Of a stretch of 9,197 bases of DNA, positions 1 through 5,714 are shown one piece after another. Below the pieces are notes generated by a model. That model saw only the letters and a program-made list of their open reading frames with translations, made no database searches and had not been told where the DNA came from. Position 1 is the first letter of the stretch. Each line of letters opens with the position of its first letter. Origin of the DNA: SbD1 sp049300095 (GTDB lineage Bacteria > Desulfobacterota > Syntrophobacteria > Syntrophobacterales > Syntrophobacteraceae); contig JBAQYM010000126.1 of assembly GCA_049300095.1 (NCBI GenBank), forward strand, positions 1 to 9,197, written 5' to 3'. The position numbers and the translations under genes are program-made.

Positions 1-128
1 GGTGTCAACCCCGCCCCTACGGTCGAACGCCGGTGTCAACCCCGGTGTTACGGTCCTTAACGTAACCTGACGCCATCGTTAAACCGTAGGGGCGGGGTTG
101 ATCCCCGCCCGGTCTGCCGGACACGGAG
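1..128. repeat. Composite palindromic repeat, family A, copy 1 (left end cut by window)
   Basis: Two oppositely oriented copies of a GC-rich unit face each other. The right unit (85-112) reads CGTAGGGGCGGGG, TTGAT, CCCCGCCCGG and can fold on itself through GGGCGGGG/CCCCGCCC. The left unit (about 5-22) is its truncated reverse complement. Between them are a second partial unit (about 33-46) and the 17-bp spacer AACCTGACGCCATCGTT at 64-80, which recurs exactly at 5666-5682. It lies downstream of the minus-strand peptidase gene and has no coding signal. The start of the element lies outside the window. Confidence 0.8.
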
Positions 129-138
129 ACATCCCGGC

Positions 139-214
139 GTGGGGCAGGCTTTTCGGCCTGCCGGTGAAGGATTGCGGAATCCCAGGAAACGGCAGGCTGG
201 AAAGCCTGCCCCAC
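139..214. repeat. Paired inverted repeat, family B, copy 1
   Basis: Two hairpin units point at each other. The left unit begins GTGGGGCAGGC and closes with GCCTGCC (139-162). The right unit (191-214) has GGCAGGC, TGGAAA, GCCTGCCCCAC. The joining segment contains GGATTGCGGAATCCC. The reverse complement of the right half matches 2155-2200 over nearly its whole length, so this is a dispersed family and not a chance palindrome. It could fold into one large cruciform or two small hairpins. Function is unknown. Confidence 0.8.
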
Positions 215-227
215 ACCGCCCGTCCAC

Positions 228-283
228 ATTGTCTGCCCCACGCTGTCTGCCCGACGTTGCCTGCCGCCGGATAAGCCCGGCGG
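228..283. repeat. Short degenerate 14-bp tandem repeat and GC hairpin after the peptidase gene
   Basis: Three imperfect copies of a 14-bp unit around TGTCTGCCCCACG occupy about 228-270. The last runs into a hairpin with arms CCGCCGG (264-270) and CCGGCGG (277-283) around ATAAGC. The hairpin lies one base beyond the stop codon of the minus-strand peptidase gene. No T-tract follows on the minus strand, so it is at best a weak, non-canonical terminator. Confidence 0.4.
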
Positions 284-284
284 A

Positions 285-1259
285 TCAGCGCTTGATGTCG
301 GCATACGCGGGGATGCCGTCGATGCTTTCCGCCTTCCGGACCGCCCGGAGTACCGCCTCGGATGCGGCCAGCACGGCCAGCGCGCCGACCATGCTCACCT
401 CGGGCCCTTCCAGGTCGCCGCAGCTCAGGGCGAAGATCGTGTCTCCGTCGTATTGCGTGTGCGCCGGGAAGACCGTCCTCGCGAGCCCGTCGTGGGCCAT
501 CTGGGCGACCTTGGTAAGCTGGGTCTTGTCGAGTTTCGCGTTTGTCGCGACGGCCCCCACGATCGTCGCCTCCGCGCCGGAAAATCCCCTGAAGCATGTC
601 ATTTTCAGCAGTTCCGGCATCGAGTCGGCAAGCTCGAGGCTTCGAGCGCTTTTTCTCGCCCCTGCAACTTTTGCCCCGGTCGCCGGGTCGAAAATCTCCC
701 CGAACGCGTTTACCGCTATGAGCGCCCCGACCTTGAGCCCGCCGCCGCCGATGATGCAACTGCTCCCGATGCCCGATTTCATGCAGCGCTCGGAGCCGAA
801 GAGATTGCCCACCGTGGCCCCCGCCCCCGCGCCGACGCCTCCCTCCCGGACCGGGGCCGCCGAGGCGTTGATGCATGCCGAGTAAGCCAGGTCGGAATCG
901 GGAAAGACGTTCGTGTGGTTCACTCCGAGGTCGAATAGGATCGCCCCCGCGACAATCGGGATCGGCCCATGGTCGGTCTCGAAGCCCAGGCCGCGCTCCC
1001 TGAGAAATCGCCGCAGCCCGTCCGCCGCGCTCAGCCCGAAAGCGCTCCCTCCGGCGAAAAAGAGCCCGTTGACGCTTCCGACCAGGTTGATCGGGTTCAA
1101 AGAATCGGTCCCGTAGGTCCCCGGCGCCCCTCCGCGTATGTCCACCCCGGCCGCCATCTCGGACCGCGGCAAAATGACCGTGCACCCGCTCGGAATTCCC
1201 TCCAGCTCGGCATGCCCGACGCGCAGGCCGCCGACCTCGGTGATCGTGTCGTTTATCAT
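285..1259 (-). CDS. P1 family peptidase (DmpA/S58 N-terminal nucleophile hydrolase)
   Basis: The 324-residue product matches the S58 (P1/DmpA) family along its length. These are self-processing N-terminal-nucleophile aminopeptidases or amidases acting on short peptides or amides. Visible family blocks are IRGGAPGTYGTDSLNP (41-56), FFAGGSAFGLSAADGLRRFL (67-86), IPIVAGAILFDLG (100-112), GGVGAGAGATVG (140-151), LKVGALIAVNAFGE (175-188), the IVGAVATNAKL strand (233-243), and AHDGLARTVFPAHTQYDGDT (255-274). By alignment from memory, the expected cleavage and nucleophile position is Thr232 in GAEATIVG, where relatives usually have an NTT or similar motif; this assignment is tentative. No signal peptide is visible, so a cytoplasmic enzyme is likely. 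The ATG at 1259 overlaps the TGA of the HD-domain gene as ATGA, which fixes the start and implies translational coupling. An in-frame extension upstream would only read the HD gene in the wrong frame. Substrate is unknown. Confidence 0.9.
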   Translation of the reverse strand: MINDTITEVGGLRVGHAELEGIPSGCTVILPRSEMAAGVDIRGGAPGTYGTDSLNPINLVGSVNGLFFAGGSAFGLSAADGLRRFLRERGLGFETDHGPIPIVAGAILFDLGVNHTNVFPDSDLAYSACINASAAPVREGGVGAGAGATVGNLFGSERCMKSGIGSSCIIGGGGLKVGALIAVNAFGEIFDPATGAKVAGARKSARSLELADSMPELLKMTCFRGFSGAEATIVGAVATNAKLDKTQLTKVAQMAHDGLARTVFPAHTQYDGDTIFALSCGDLEGPEVSMVGALAVLAASEAVLRAVRKAESIDGIPAYADIKR

Positions 1260-2023
1260 GGTTCGTCCCTGTAGTGATGGAGCAGGTAGCGGTAGATTTC
1301 CTTCCCGATTTCCACCCCGGTTTCGATGATCTCCGGCCCGTACTGCCGGCCCGTGGGCGTCCTGAAGGTTTCGATTATCCGGTAGGTGCCCGTCATCCCC
1401 CAGGGAAACCTGCGGATGAGTTCTCGCGGGTCGAGCCCCTGGTGGTCGGCGATGTGCCAGAGCGTGTGGGTGAAGGTGTCCGCGCCCCAGCGGAACTTGT
1501 CCGCGTCGTAGAGGCAGTCGCTGACAAGCTGCATCCAGTGGCGCGGGCTCTCGACGGAGGCGGGGGGGACGAAGGCTTCGTGGTTTCTTATGGCGTTGCA
1601 GATGCAGGCGACTTCGTTCTTGCTCAGGTGGTGGAAATCCTGGAGGATTTTTTCCGCTTCGACGGCCCCGCATTCGGCGTGGTTGTCGTCGCCGCGGCAG
1701 ACGTCGTGGAGCAGGCCGGCAAAGATCCCGAGGACCATCAGCCGTTCGACGGCAACCGGTTTCATCCGCTCGGAATCCGTTTCGATAAAGAGCAGGGCGG
1801 CTGAATCGATGCTGACACGGGTGCAGTGATAGAGACCGTGTCCGAGCGCTTCATTGTACTGGGGTTCGGCGATTTTTCGCAGGCGAAGCACGCCCGGGTG
1901 GTTGAAGAAGAGTTTTTTCGCAACGGAGTGAGGGGCCTTGAACCGGGTGTAGAACTCCGGAACGGGGTGTTTTGACGCTATCCTTTCCGCTTCGCGCTGC
2001 AATCTCCGGGTGGTTTCATTCAT
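1256..2023 (-). CDS. HD-domain metal-dependent phosphohydrolase-like protein
   Basis: About 255 residues. The HD-domain signature is visible as His66 in GHGLYHC, LLHD with His106/Asp107, a following DDNHAECGA segment with His115, and a later YDADKFRWGAD segment (Asp173, Asp175). This fits the H, HD, H, D metal-ligand pattern of HD phosphohydrolases (numbering from the ATG at 2023). The rest is helical and charged, with no membrane segment or signal peptide and no recognisable GAF, PAS or GGDEF partner domain. The exact substrate (nucleotide, phosphate ester or other) cannot be told. The start is uncertain. An ATG at 2035 adds four residues but has AAGGA directly against it. The ATG at 2023 has the same AAGGA 12 nt upstream and is slightly preferred. 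The gene is first in a two-gene minus-strand unit and its TGA overlaps the ATG of the P1 peptidase. Confidence 0.8.
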   Translation of the reverse strand: MNETTRRLQREAERIASKHPVPEFYTRFKAPHSVAKKLFFNHPGVLRLRKIAEPQYNEALGHGLYHCTRVSIDSAALLFIETDSERMKPVAVERLMVLGIFAGLLHDVCRGDDNHAECGAVEAEKILQDFHHLSKNEVACICNAIRNHEAFVPPASVESPRHWMQLVSDCLYDADKFRWGADTFTHTLWHIADHQGLDPRELIRRFPWGMTGTYRIIETFRTPTGRQYGPEIIETGVEIGKEIYRYLLHHYRDEP

Positions 2024-2240
2024 TCGGCGATACATTCCTTGGCGATCGGCGAAAACCGAAGTTGGTCAATGCGTGGAAGCGACGTCCCGCCACCCCTGCG
2101 CCGCGCGGCTTAGGACCGTGGGGACCCCATTTCCGGCAGGCGCTGCTCAGGATCGTGGGGCAGGCTTTCCAGCCTGCCGTTCGTCGGGATTCCGCAGTCC
2201 CCCGCTCTTTTGGGGGTCATTGAAAATTACCGCGACAATG
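2024..2240. other. Intergenic gap between the small hypothetical gene and the HD gene
   Basis: No credible coding sequence is seen. The right part holds a family B repeat (2155-2200) and a CCCCC/GGGGG mini-hairpin (2199-2203 with 2212-2216). The left part holds a short GTGGGGACCCCAT near-palindrome (about 2118-2130). I found no convincing minus-strand promoter for the HD gene: a TTGACC occurs on the minus strand near 2069, but no -10 box follows at the right distance. Both flanking genes point left, so read-through from the small gene is possible. Confidence 0.5.
2155..2200. repeat. Dispersed hairpin repeat, family B, copy 2 (single unit)
   Basis: GTGGGGCAGGCTTTCCAGCC starts the unit, which closes with GCCTGCCGTT and carries the tail GGGATTCCGCAGTCC. 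It is nearly identical to the reverse complement of 169-214, including the tail (GGGATTCCGCAATCC there). Only one half of the paired element is present here. A degenerate relative is also visible near 8976-8998 (GTGGGGCGGGCTTTCCCAGG). Confidence 0.75.
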
Positions 2241-2504
2241 TTACAGCAGGCCGAATTTTTCCGCAATAAGCCGTCTGAAGCGGGGCGTGTAGATGAGGTC
2301 GAAAGTATCTTCTTTTCCCGGAAAAAGTCGCTTTGCATGCTGCCGGACCCCTTCCACCACCGCCTGGGCTTCTTCGAGGGATACCTGGGTTTGCGCGATC
2401 AGCGCCAGCGAAAAGTCGACCAGCCTCCTCAGGTGCCTGATTCGCCTGTTTTCTTCCTTAATTTCCGCTTCGGTGTATTCCCTTTTGAGTTCGTTTGCTT
2501 CCAT
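2241..2504 (-). CDS. Small charged hypothetical protein
   Basis: This is an 87-residue protein that I cannot assign to a named family. The N-terminal third is strongly charged (MEANELKREY, then EAEIKEENRRIRHLRRLVD). A helix follows (FSLALIAQTQVSLEEAQAVV), and the C-terminus is basic and aromatic (LIYTPRFRRLIAEKFGLL). The profile looks like a compact, mostly helical cytoplasmic protein. There is no signal peptide, cysteine motif or obvious catalytic motif. I chose the ATG at 2504 because AAGG lies 8 nt upstream. The ATG at 2522 would add six residues, but its GGAG is only 3 nt away. It is transcribed divergently from the perR block and in the same direction as the HD/peptidase pair. Coding reality is supported by amino-acid composition and a continuous frame, not by recognised homology. 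Confidence 0.6.
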   Translation of the reverse strand: MEANELKREYTEAEIKEENRRIRHLRRLVDFSLALIAQTQVSLEEAQAVVEGVRQHAKRLFPGKEDTFDLIYTPRFRRLIAEKFGLL

Positions 2505-2522
2505 GTGGGCCGCCTTTTCCAT

Positions 2523-2880
2523 TCTCCGCGGGCCGGTCGGATTCTGAACAGTTGGTCCGCCAAGGGCCGGAAATTGTTCTTTTAATTAGAATATAACACC
2601 GGGACGGTCTTTTGGGGTGGTTTTAATAACGCGCGCGCATTGTCGAGCCCGGCCCGGACGGGCAAGGTGATACGGATTGGTGCGGCCCCGGCCGTTCCGG
2701 CGCGAATCGGCTCCCGCATTTATCCAACGTGGCGGTCCCAGCCGGCCCCGAAATCCCTTTGCGATCACCACCCGGAATCACAAAGACGGGGGATGGCGAA
2801 AAGCGGTCCCGTGGCTTATCATTTGGAGCGATGCCGGTCATGGTAGGCAACCGGGATTAAATTTCCGTTTCAGCCAATCG
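2523..2880. other. Non-coding divergent region
   Basis: Short frames occur on both strands, but none has a ribosome binding site plus a protein-like composition. An AT-rich patch at about 2580-2596 (TTTTAATTAGAATATAAC) is the best place for a minus-strand promoter of the small gene: TATATT can be read on the minus strand at 2592-2597, but no good -35 box was found. The middle (2640-2850) is GC-rich and featureless to my reading. Confidence 0.4.
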
Positions 2881-2881
2881 G

Positions 2882-2908
2882 TTGACAGCGCCGTCCTTTT
2901 TTGATAAT
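2882..2908 (+). promoter_or_regulatory. Predicted sigma-70-type promoter of the perR-rbr unit
   Basis: A perfect -35 box TTGACA (2882-2887) is followed after 15 bp by GATAAT (2903-2908), a 5/6 match to the -10 consensus. The spacer is short by about two bases. The next gene starts at 2950, and the palindromic operator overlaps the last base of the -10 box, as expected for a repressed promoter. Confidence 0.6.
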
Positions 2909-2922
2909 AGTAACCATTACTA
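2908..2922. promoter_or_regulatory. Palindromic operator, copy 1 (probable PerR/Fur-type box)
   Basis: TAGTAACCATTACTA has two perfect 6-bp arms around CCA. It lies over the predicted transcription start of the perR-like gene. The same core (GTAACCATTAC) occurs before fprA at 4268-4278 with a symmetric A-to-G and T-to-C change in the outer arms. That maintained symmetry argues for a dimeric protein target. Binding by the adjacent metalloregulator (autoregulation) is an inference from position. Confidence 0.7.
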
Positions 2923-2949
2923 AATAGATTGAAGCGTGAAGGACCTCGG

Positions 2950-3426
2950 ATGCACTCGGAAAAAGACTACAGGGTTACACGCCAGCGCCGCATTATTCTC
3001 GAAGAGATGAGGGCCATGAGGCGGCACCCCACCGCCTGCGAACTCTACGACGCGGTCAAGCGCAGGCTCCCGCGCATCAGCCTGGCCACGGTCTACAGGA
3101 ACCTGGAAATCCTGTCCGAAAAGGGACTCATCAAGAAAATCGAGGCAGGCGGCCGCAAGAGGCGATTTGACAGCGACCCCGCGGCGCATCACCATGCGCA
3201 CTGCATGCAGTGCGGCGCAATCATCGATATCCCGTCGGACCCCGAGATCGTATCGCGGCTGCGCGCCAAGTCCGCCGATCTCGAATATTTCGAGGTCCTC
3301 GAGGCCAGGATTGAATTCTTCGGCCGCTGCGGCGCGTGCCGCGCCGGTGAAATCCCGGCCGAACCGACGCAACGCGATGGGGAAACAAGGTCCGATTCCC
3401 CTGCCCGGCAACGGAACCAGAGCTAA
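2950..3426 (+). CDS. perR: PerR-like Fur-family metalloregulator
   Basis: The 158-residue protein belongs to the Fur superfamily of metal-dependent DNA-binding repressors. A winged helix spans about 5-75 (recognition region SLATVYRNLEILSEKGLIKK, 44-63), followed by the dimerisation domain. Structural zinc ligands are two CxxC pairs, Cys85/Cys88 and Cys127/Cys130. The regulatory site matches the Bacillus PerR set by spacing: His26, Asp74, His80, His82 and Asp93, equivalent to H37, D85, H91, H93 and D104. Asp93, where Fur normally has Glu, favours a peroxide sensor over an iron sensor. The ATG at 2950 has GAAGGA 6 nt upstream; a TTG at 2929 would extend by seven residues but is less likely. The last 25 residues are a polar tail beyond the usual family end. 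Rubrerythrin follows after 42 nt, and an operator and promoter sit just upstream. Family membership is near certain; PerR versus Fur is well supported but not proven. Confidence 0.9.
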   Translation: MHSEKDYRVTRQRRIILEEMRAMRRHPTACELYDAVKRRLPRISLATVYRNLEILSEKGLIKKIEAGGRKRRFDSDPAAHHHAHCMQCGAIIDIPSDPEIVSRLRAKSADLEYFEVLEARIEFFGRCGACRAGEIPAEPTQRDGETRSDSPARQRNQS

Positions 3427-3438
3427 TGTGGCCACATT
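3425..3438. promoter_or_regulatory. 14-bp perfect palindrome at the perR stop codon
   Basis: AATGTGGCCACATT is a perfect palindrome starting inside the TAA stop of the perR-like gene and lying 30 nt before the rubrerythrin start. As RNA it would form only a 5-bp stem with a GGCC loop, so a DNA-binding site or chance is more likely than a terminator. It shares no core with the TRGTAACCATTACYA operator. Confidence 0.35.
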
Positions 3439-3468
3439 CCCTATTCCATTTCCAATCGGAGGACAAGA

Positions 3469-4044
3469 ATGAAACAGATCAGTGGAAGCCGAACCGAACA
3501 GAACCTGCTGGCGGCTTTTGCCGGCGAATCCCAGGCGAGAAACCGTTATAGCTTCTTTGCGGGCCGTGCCAGGAAGGACGGTTTGATGCAGATCGCGGCC
3601 ATTTTCGAAGAGACGGCGAACCAGGAAAAGGAACACGCAAAAAGGTTCTTCCAGTTCCTCGAAGGGGGTGAGCTTGGGGTTGCGGCAAGCTTTCCGGCCG
3701 GGAAGATCGGGAGCACCCTGGACAACCTGCTCGGGGCCGCGGGGGGCGAGCATCACGAACACACGGAACTCTACCCCGAGTTTTCGCGGATTGCCCGTGA
3801 AGAGGGCTTCGACGGCATCGCCGGCGTATTCGATGCGATTTCCGTCGCCGAAAAACAGCACGAAAAAAGATTCCGGGACCTCGCCGCCAACATTGAAAAG
3901 GGAGAGGTTTTCAAGCGGGATGCCGATGTGGCCTGGAGATGTCTCAACTGCGGCTACCTGCATCACGGGGCCGAAGCGCCCGAGAGCTGCCCGGCATGCG
4001 CCCATCCACGGGATTACTATGAGCTGCTCGGGGAGAACTGGTAG
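3469..4044 (+). CDS. rbr: Rubrerythrin
   Basis: The 191-residue classical rubrerythrin is a non-haem diiron NADH-linked peroxidase that reduces H2O2 to water in the cytoplasm of anaerobes with electrons from rubredoxin. The ferritin-like four-helix domain (about 1-145) shows the ligand motifs Glu20 (AGESQARNRY), Glu53-x-x-His56 (QEKEHAKRF), Glu94/Glu97 (GEHHEHTELYPEF) and Glu128-x-x-His131 (AEKQHEKRF). The C-terminal rubredoxin domain (about 150-191) binds one iron through Cys158/Cys161 and Cys174/Cys177 and ends in the typical HPRDYYELLGENW. Length and cysteine positions match the Desulfovibrio vulgaris protein as I recall it. GGAGGA lies 5 nt before the ATG. It probably shares a transcript with the perR-like gene. 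A heptamer repeat array begins directly at the TAG stop. All key residues are present and no truncation is seen. Confidence 0.97.
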   Translation: MKQISGSRTEQNLLAAFAGESQARNRYSFFAGRARKDGLMQIAAIFEETANQEKEHAKRFFQFLEGGELGVAASFPAGKIGSTLDNLLGAAGGEHHEHTELYPEFSRIAREEGFDGIAGVFDAISVAEKQHEKRFRDLAANIEKGEVFKRDADVAWRCLNCGYLHHGAEAPESCPACAHPRDYYELLGENW

Positions 4045-4100
4045 GACGGAAGACGGAGGACGGAAGACGGAGGACGGAAGACGGAAGACAGAGGACGGAA
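4044..4100. repeat. 7-bp tandem repeat GGARGAC directly at the rubrerythrin stop
   Basis: Seven consecutive heptamers run from 4048 to 4096: GGAAGAC and GGAGGAC alternate, then GGAAGAC, GGAAGAC and AGAGGAC. Partial units flank them (GGAC 4044-4047, GGAA 4097-4100). The first G of the array is the last base of the TAG stop codon (4042-4044). The array ends 7 bp before the larger inverted element at 4108. It is not a CRISPR: there are no spacers. Confidence 0.85.
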
Positions 4101-4107
4101 AAACCTG

Positions 4108-4252
4108 TTCACCGCGGAGACGCGGAGAGCGCGGAGGAGACAGTGCGCAATGAACGGTGAGCAGAAAAGGCGGGGACGGACCGCCTGGAGACATTGTTTT
4201 TCTGTTCGCTGTTCACTGTCTTCTCCGCGTGCTCTGCGTCTCCGCGGTGAAA
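4108..4252. repeat. Long inverted repeat element, family C, copy 1
   Basis: Left arm 4108-4145 begins TTCACCGCGGAGACGC and ends GAGGAGACAGTG. The reverse complement of 4215-4252 matches it at 34 of 38 positions. Inside each arm the repeat continues into heptamers of the GTGAACA type (left: ATGAACG, GTGAGCA; right, read on the minus strand: GTGAACA, GCGAACA) and then GAAAA. The central 30-odd bp are unique. The whole 145 bp could fold into one long stem-loop. It separates rubrerythrin from fprA, and the fprA operator begins 14 bp after it. No transposase or coding signal is present. Confidence 0.85.
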
Positions 4253-4265
4253 ATAGACCGTCATG

Positions 4266-4280
4266 TGGTAACCATTACCA
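4266..4280. promoter_or_regulatory. Palindromic operator, copy 2, upstream of fprA
   Basis: TGGTAACCATTACCA has two perfect 6-bp arms around CCA, 26 nt before the chosen fprA start. It shares the 11-bp core GTAACCATTAC with 2908-2922. The A/T pair flanking the core there is replaced by a G/C pair on both sides here. No clear -35/-10 pair was found, although AAAATAG (4250-4256) could serve as a weak -10 just upstream. Confidence 0.7.
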
Positions 4281-4306
4281 TTATGAAATTCAGCATGGAG
4301 AGATCG

Positions 4307-5530
4307 ATGCAACCTGTGGAAATAAAGAAAGACATATTTTGGGTCGGCGCGGTGGACTGGCATATCCGGGACTTCCACGGCTACTCCACCCCGAAGGGGA
4401 CCACCTATAACGCATACCTGGTGATGGACGAAAAGGTCGCGCTGTTCGATACCGTCAAGAAACCCTTTACCAGGGAGCTTGTCGCAAGCATCCGCGAGAT
4501 CGTCGACCCCAGGCGGATCGACTACCTGGTGGTAAATCACGTCGAAATGGACCATTCCGGGGCGGTCCCGGAGATGATCGAACTGATCGGGCCCGAAAAG
4601 GTGGTATGCTCGCCGATGGGCAAAAAGGCCCTCATCGAGCACTATCACCGGGAGAACTGGCCCTTCGAGGTGGTCGAGTCGGGCGGCGGCCTGAGTCTTG
4701 GGAAGCGGTCCGTCAGTTTCCTTGAAACCCGCATGCTCCACTGGCCGGACAGCATGATGTCCTATATTCCGGAAGAAAAGCTGCTGATATCGAGCGACGG
4801 TTTCGGGCAGCACTGGGCGACCAGCCAGAGGTTCGACGACGAGGTGGACAGCGGCGAACTCATGTCCCACGCCGCCAAGTACTATGCGAACATCCTGCTT
4901 CTCTTCTCGCCCCTGGTGCGAAAACTCATCGCAAAGGTCGCCGAAATGGGGATCGAGATCGACATGATCGCCCCCGACCACGGCCTGATCTGGCGCTCGG
5001 ACCCCGGTGCGATCATCGAGGCCTACGGCAGGTGGAGCAAGCAGGAAAGCGCCAGGAAGGCCCTCATCGTCTACGATACCATGTGGCAGGCAACCGAGCT
5101 GATGGCCTGCGCGATAAGCGACGGCCTCAAGTCGGAAGGGGTCGATTTCAAGATATTCAGCCTCAAGCACAACCACCGCAGCGACATCATGACCGAGGTG
5201 CTGGATGCGCGGGCCCTGATCCTCGGCTCGCCGACGCTCAACAACGGCTTGATGCCCCTGGTGGCCGATTTTCTGTGCTACATGAAGGGCCTGCGCCCGG
5301 CCGGCAAGATCGGCGCGGCTTTCGGCTCCTACGGCTGGAGCGGCGAGTCGGTAAAGCTCATCACCGAAGCCATGCGGGAGATGAAGATCAAGATGGACGA
5401 GGAAGGGGTCCTCGTGCAGTTCGCCCCCGGCAAAGAGGACCTCGCCAGGTGCTTCGATCTCGGCAAACGCCTTGCCCGCTCGATGATAGCCATGGAATCG
5501 GCGGGGACCTCCCCCGCTGCAAAGGCCTGA
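4307..5530 (+). CDS. fprA: A-type flavoprotein / flavodiiron protein (rubredoxin:oxygen oxidoreductase)
   Basis: The 407-residue soluble flavodiiron protein reduces O2 to water (or NO to N2O) with electrons usually delivered by rubredoxin. The N-terminal metallo-beta-lactamase-like domain (about 1-248) carries the full diiron set: His78-x-Glu80-x-Asp82-His83 in VNHVEMDHSG, His145 in MLHWPDS, Asp164 in ISSDGFGQHW and His225 in APDHGLIW. Each is one below the Desulfovibrio gigas numbering. The C-terminal flavodoxin domain (about 252-395) shows the FMN phosphate loop IVYDTMWQATELMA and the ALILGSPTLNNGLMP and AAFGSYGWSGES segments. No C-terminal rubredoxin or NADH oxidase domain is fused, so an external rubredoxin is needed; none is encoded here. 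I chose the ATG at 4307 because GGAGAG precedes it at 4-9 nt and the family sequence begins there. The in-frame ATGs at 4283 and 4295 are possible. A reading from 4157 would translate the family C repeat and is rejected. The operator at 4266-4280 suggests joint control with perR-rbr. Confidence 0.96.
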   Translation: MQPVEIKKDIFWVGAVDWHIRDFHGYSTPKGTTYNAYLVMDEKVALFDTVKKPFTRELVASIREIVDPRRIDYLVVNHVEMDHSGAVPEMIELIGPEKVVCSPMGKKALIEHYHRENWPFEVVESGGGLSLGKRSVSFLETRMLHWPDSMMSYIPEEKLLISSDGFGQHWATSQRFDDEVDSGELMSHAAKYYANILLLFSPLVRKLIAKVAEMGIEIDMIAPDHGLIWRSDPGAIIEAYGRWSKQESARKALIVYDTMWQATELMACAISDGLKSEGVDFKIFSLKHNHRSDIMTEVLDARALILGSPTLNNGLMPLVADFLCYMKGLRPAGKIGAAFGSYGWSGESVKLITEAMREMKIKMDEEGVLVQFAPGKEDLARCFDLGKRLARSMIAMESAGTSPAAKA

Positions 5531-5580
5531 GGGGCGGCCGGCTCGCTCTGAGTGGTGCTGTGTCCTATAGCTTAAAGGTT

Positions 5581-5714
5581 GTTGCCGGAATAAAGGGTTG
5601 TGGAAAAAGATCTCGATTCCGGACGGTCCGGGCGGGGATCAACCCCGCCCCTACGGCTTCAACACAACCTGACGCCATCGTTCAACCGTAGGGGCGGGGT
5701 TGATCCCCGCCCGG
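5581..5714. repeat. Composite palindromic repeat, family A, copy 2
   Basis: The left unit 5628-5655 is the exact 28-bp reverse complement of the right unit 5687-5714 (CGTAGGGGCGGGG, TTGAT, CCCCGCCCGG). Between them lies the spacer AACCTGACGCCATCGTT (5666-5682), identical to 64-80. The left flank 5581-5627 (GTTGCC, then AAGGGTTGTGGAAAAAGA, then ATTCCGG) is clearly related to 8999-9043, so the mobile unit extends beyond the hairpins. It lies between the end of fprA and the phosphatase-like gene, in non-coding DNA. Confidence 0.85.

Noticed and set aside
264..283. Rho-independent terminator of the peptidase gene
   Set aside because: The hairpin is GC-rich but no T-tract follows on the minus strand, so it is listed only as a repeat/hairpin.
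1274..1804. Plus-strand open frame opposite the HD gene
   Set aside because: It is antisense to an HD-domain protein with visible metal ligands and has low-complexity composition.
2623..2850. Small overlapping open frames in the perR upstream region
   Set aside because: Frames on both strands are equally long, lack ribosome binding sites and have arginine/proline-rich shadow-like composition.
2920..4194. Large minus-strand open frame opposite perR and rubrerythrin
   Set aside because: It is antisense to two well-identified genes, has no family features, and opens in the heptamer repeat.
4157..4306. N-terminal extension of fprA by up to 50 residues
   Set aside because: It translates the family C inverted repeat and the operator; the family sequence and a good ribosome binding site begin at 4307.
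4109..5176. Minus-strand open frame opposite fprA
   Set aside because: It is a GC-rich shadow of fprA and begins within the repeat translation.
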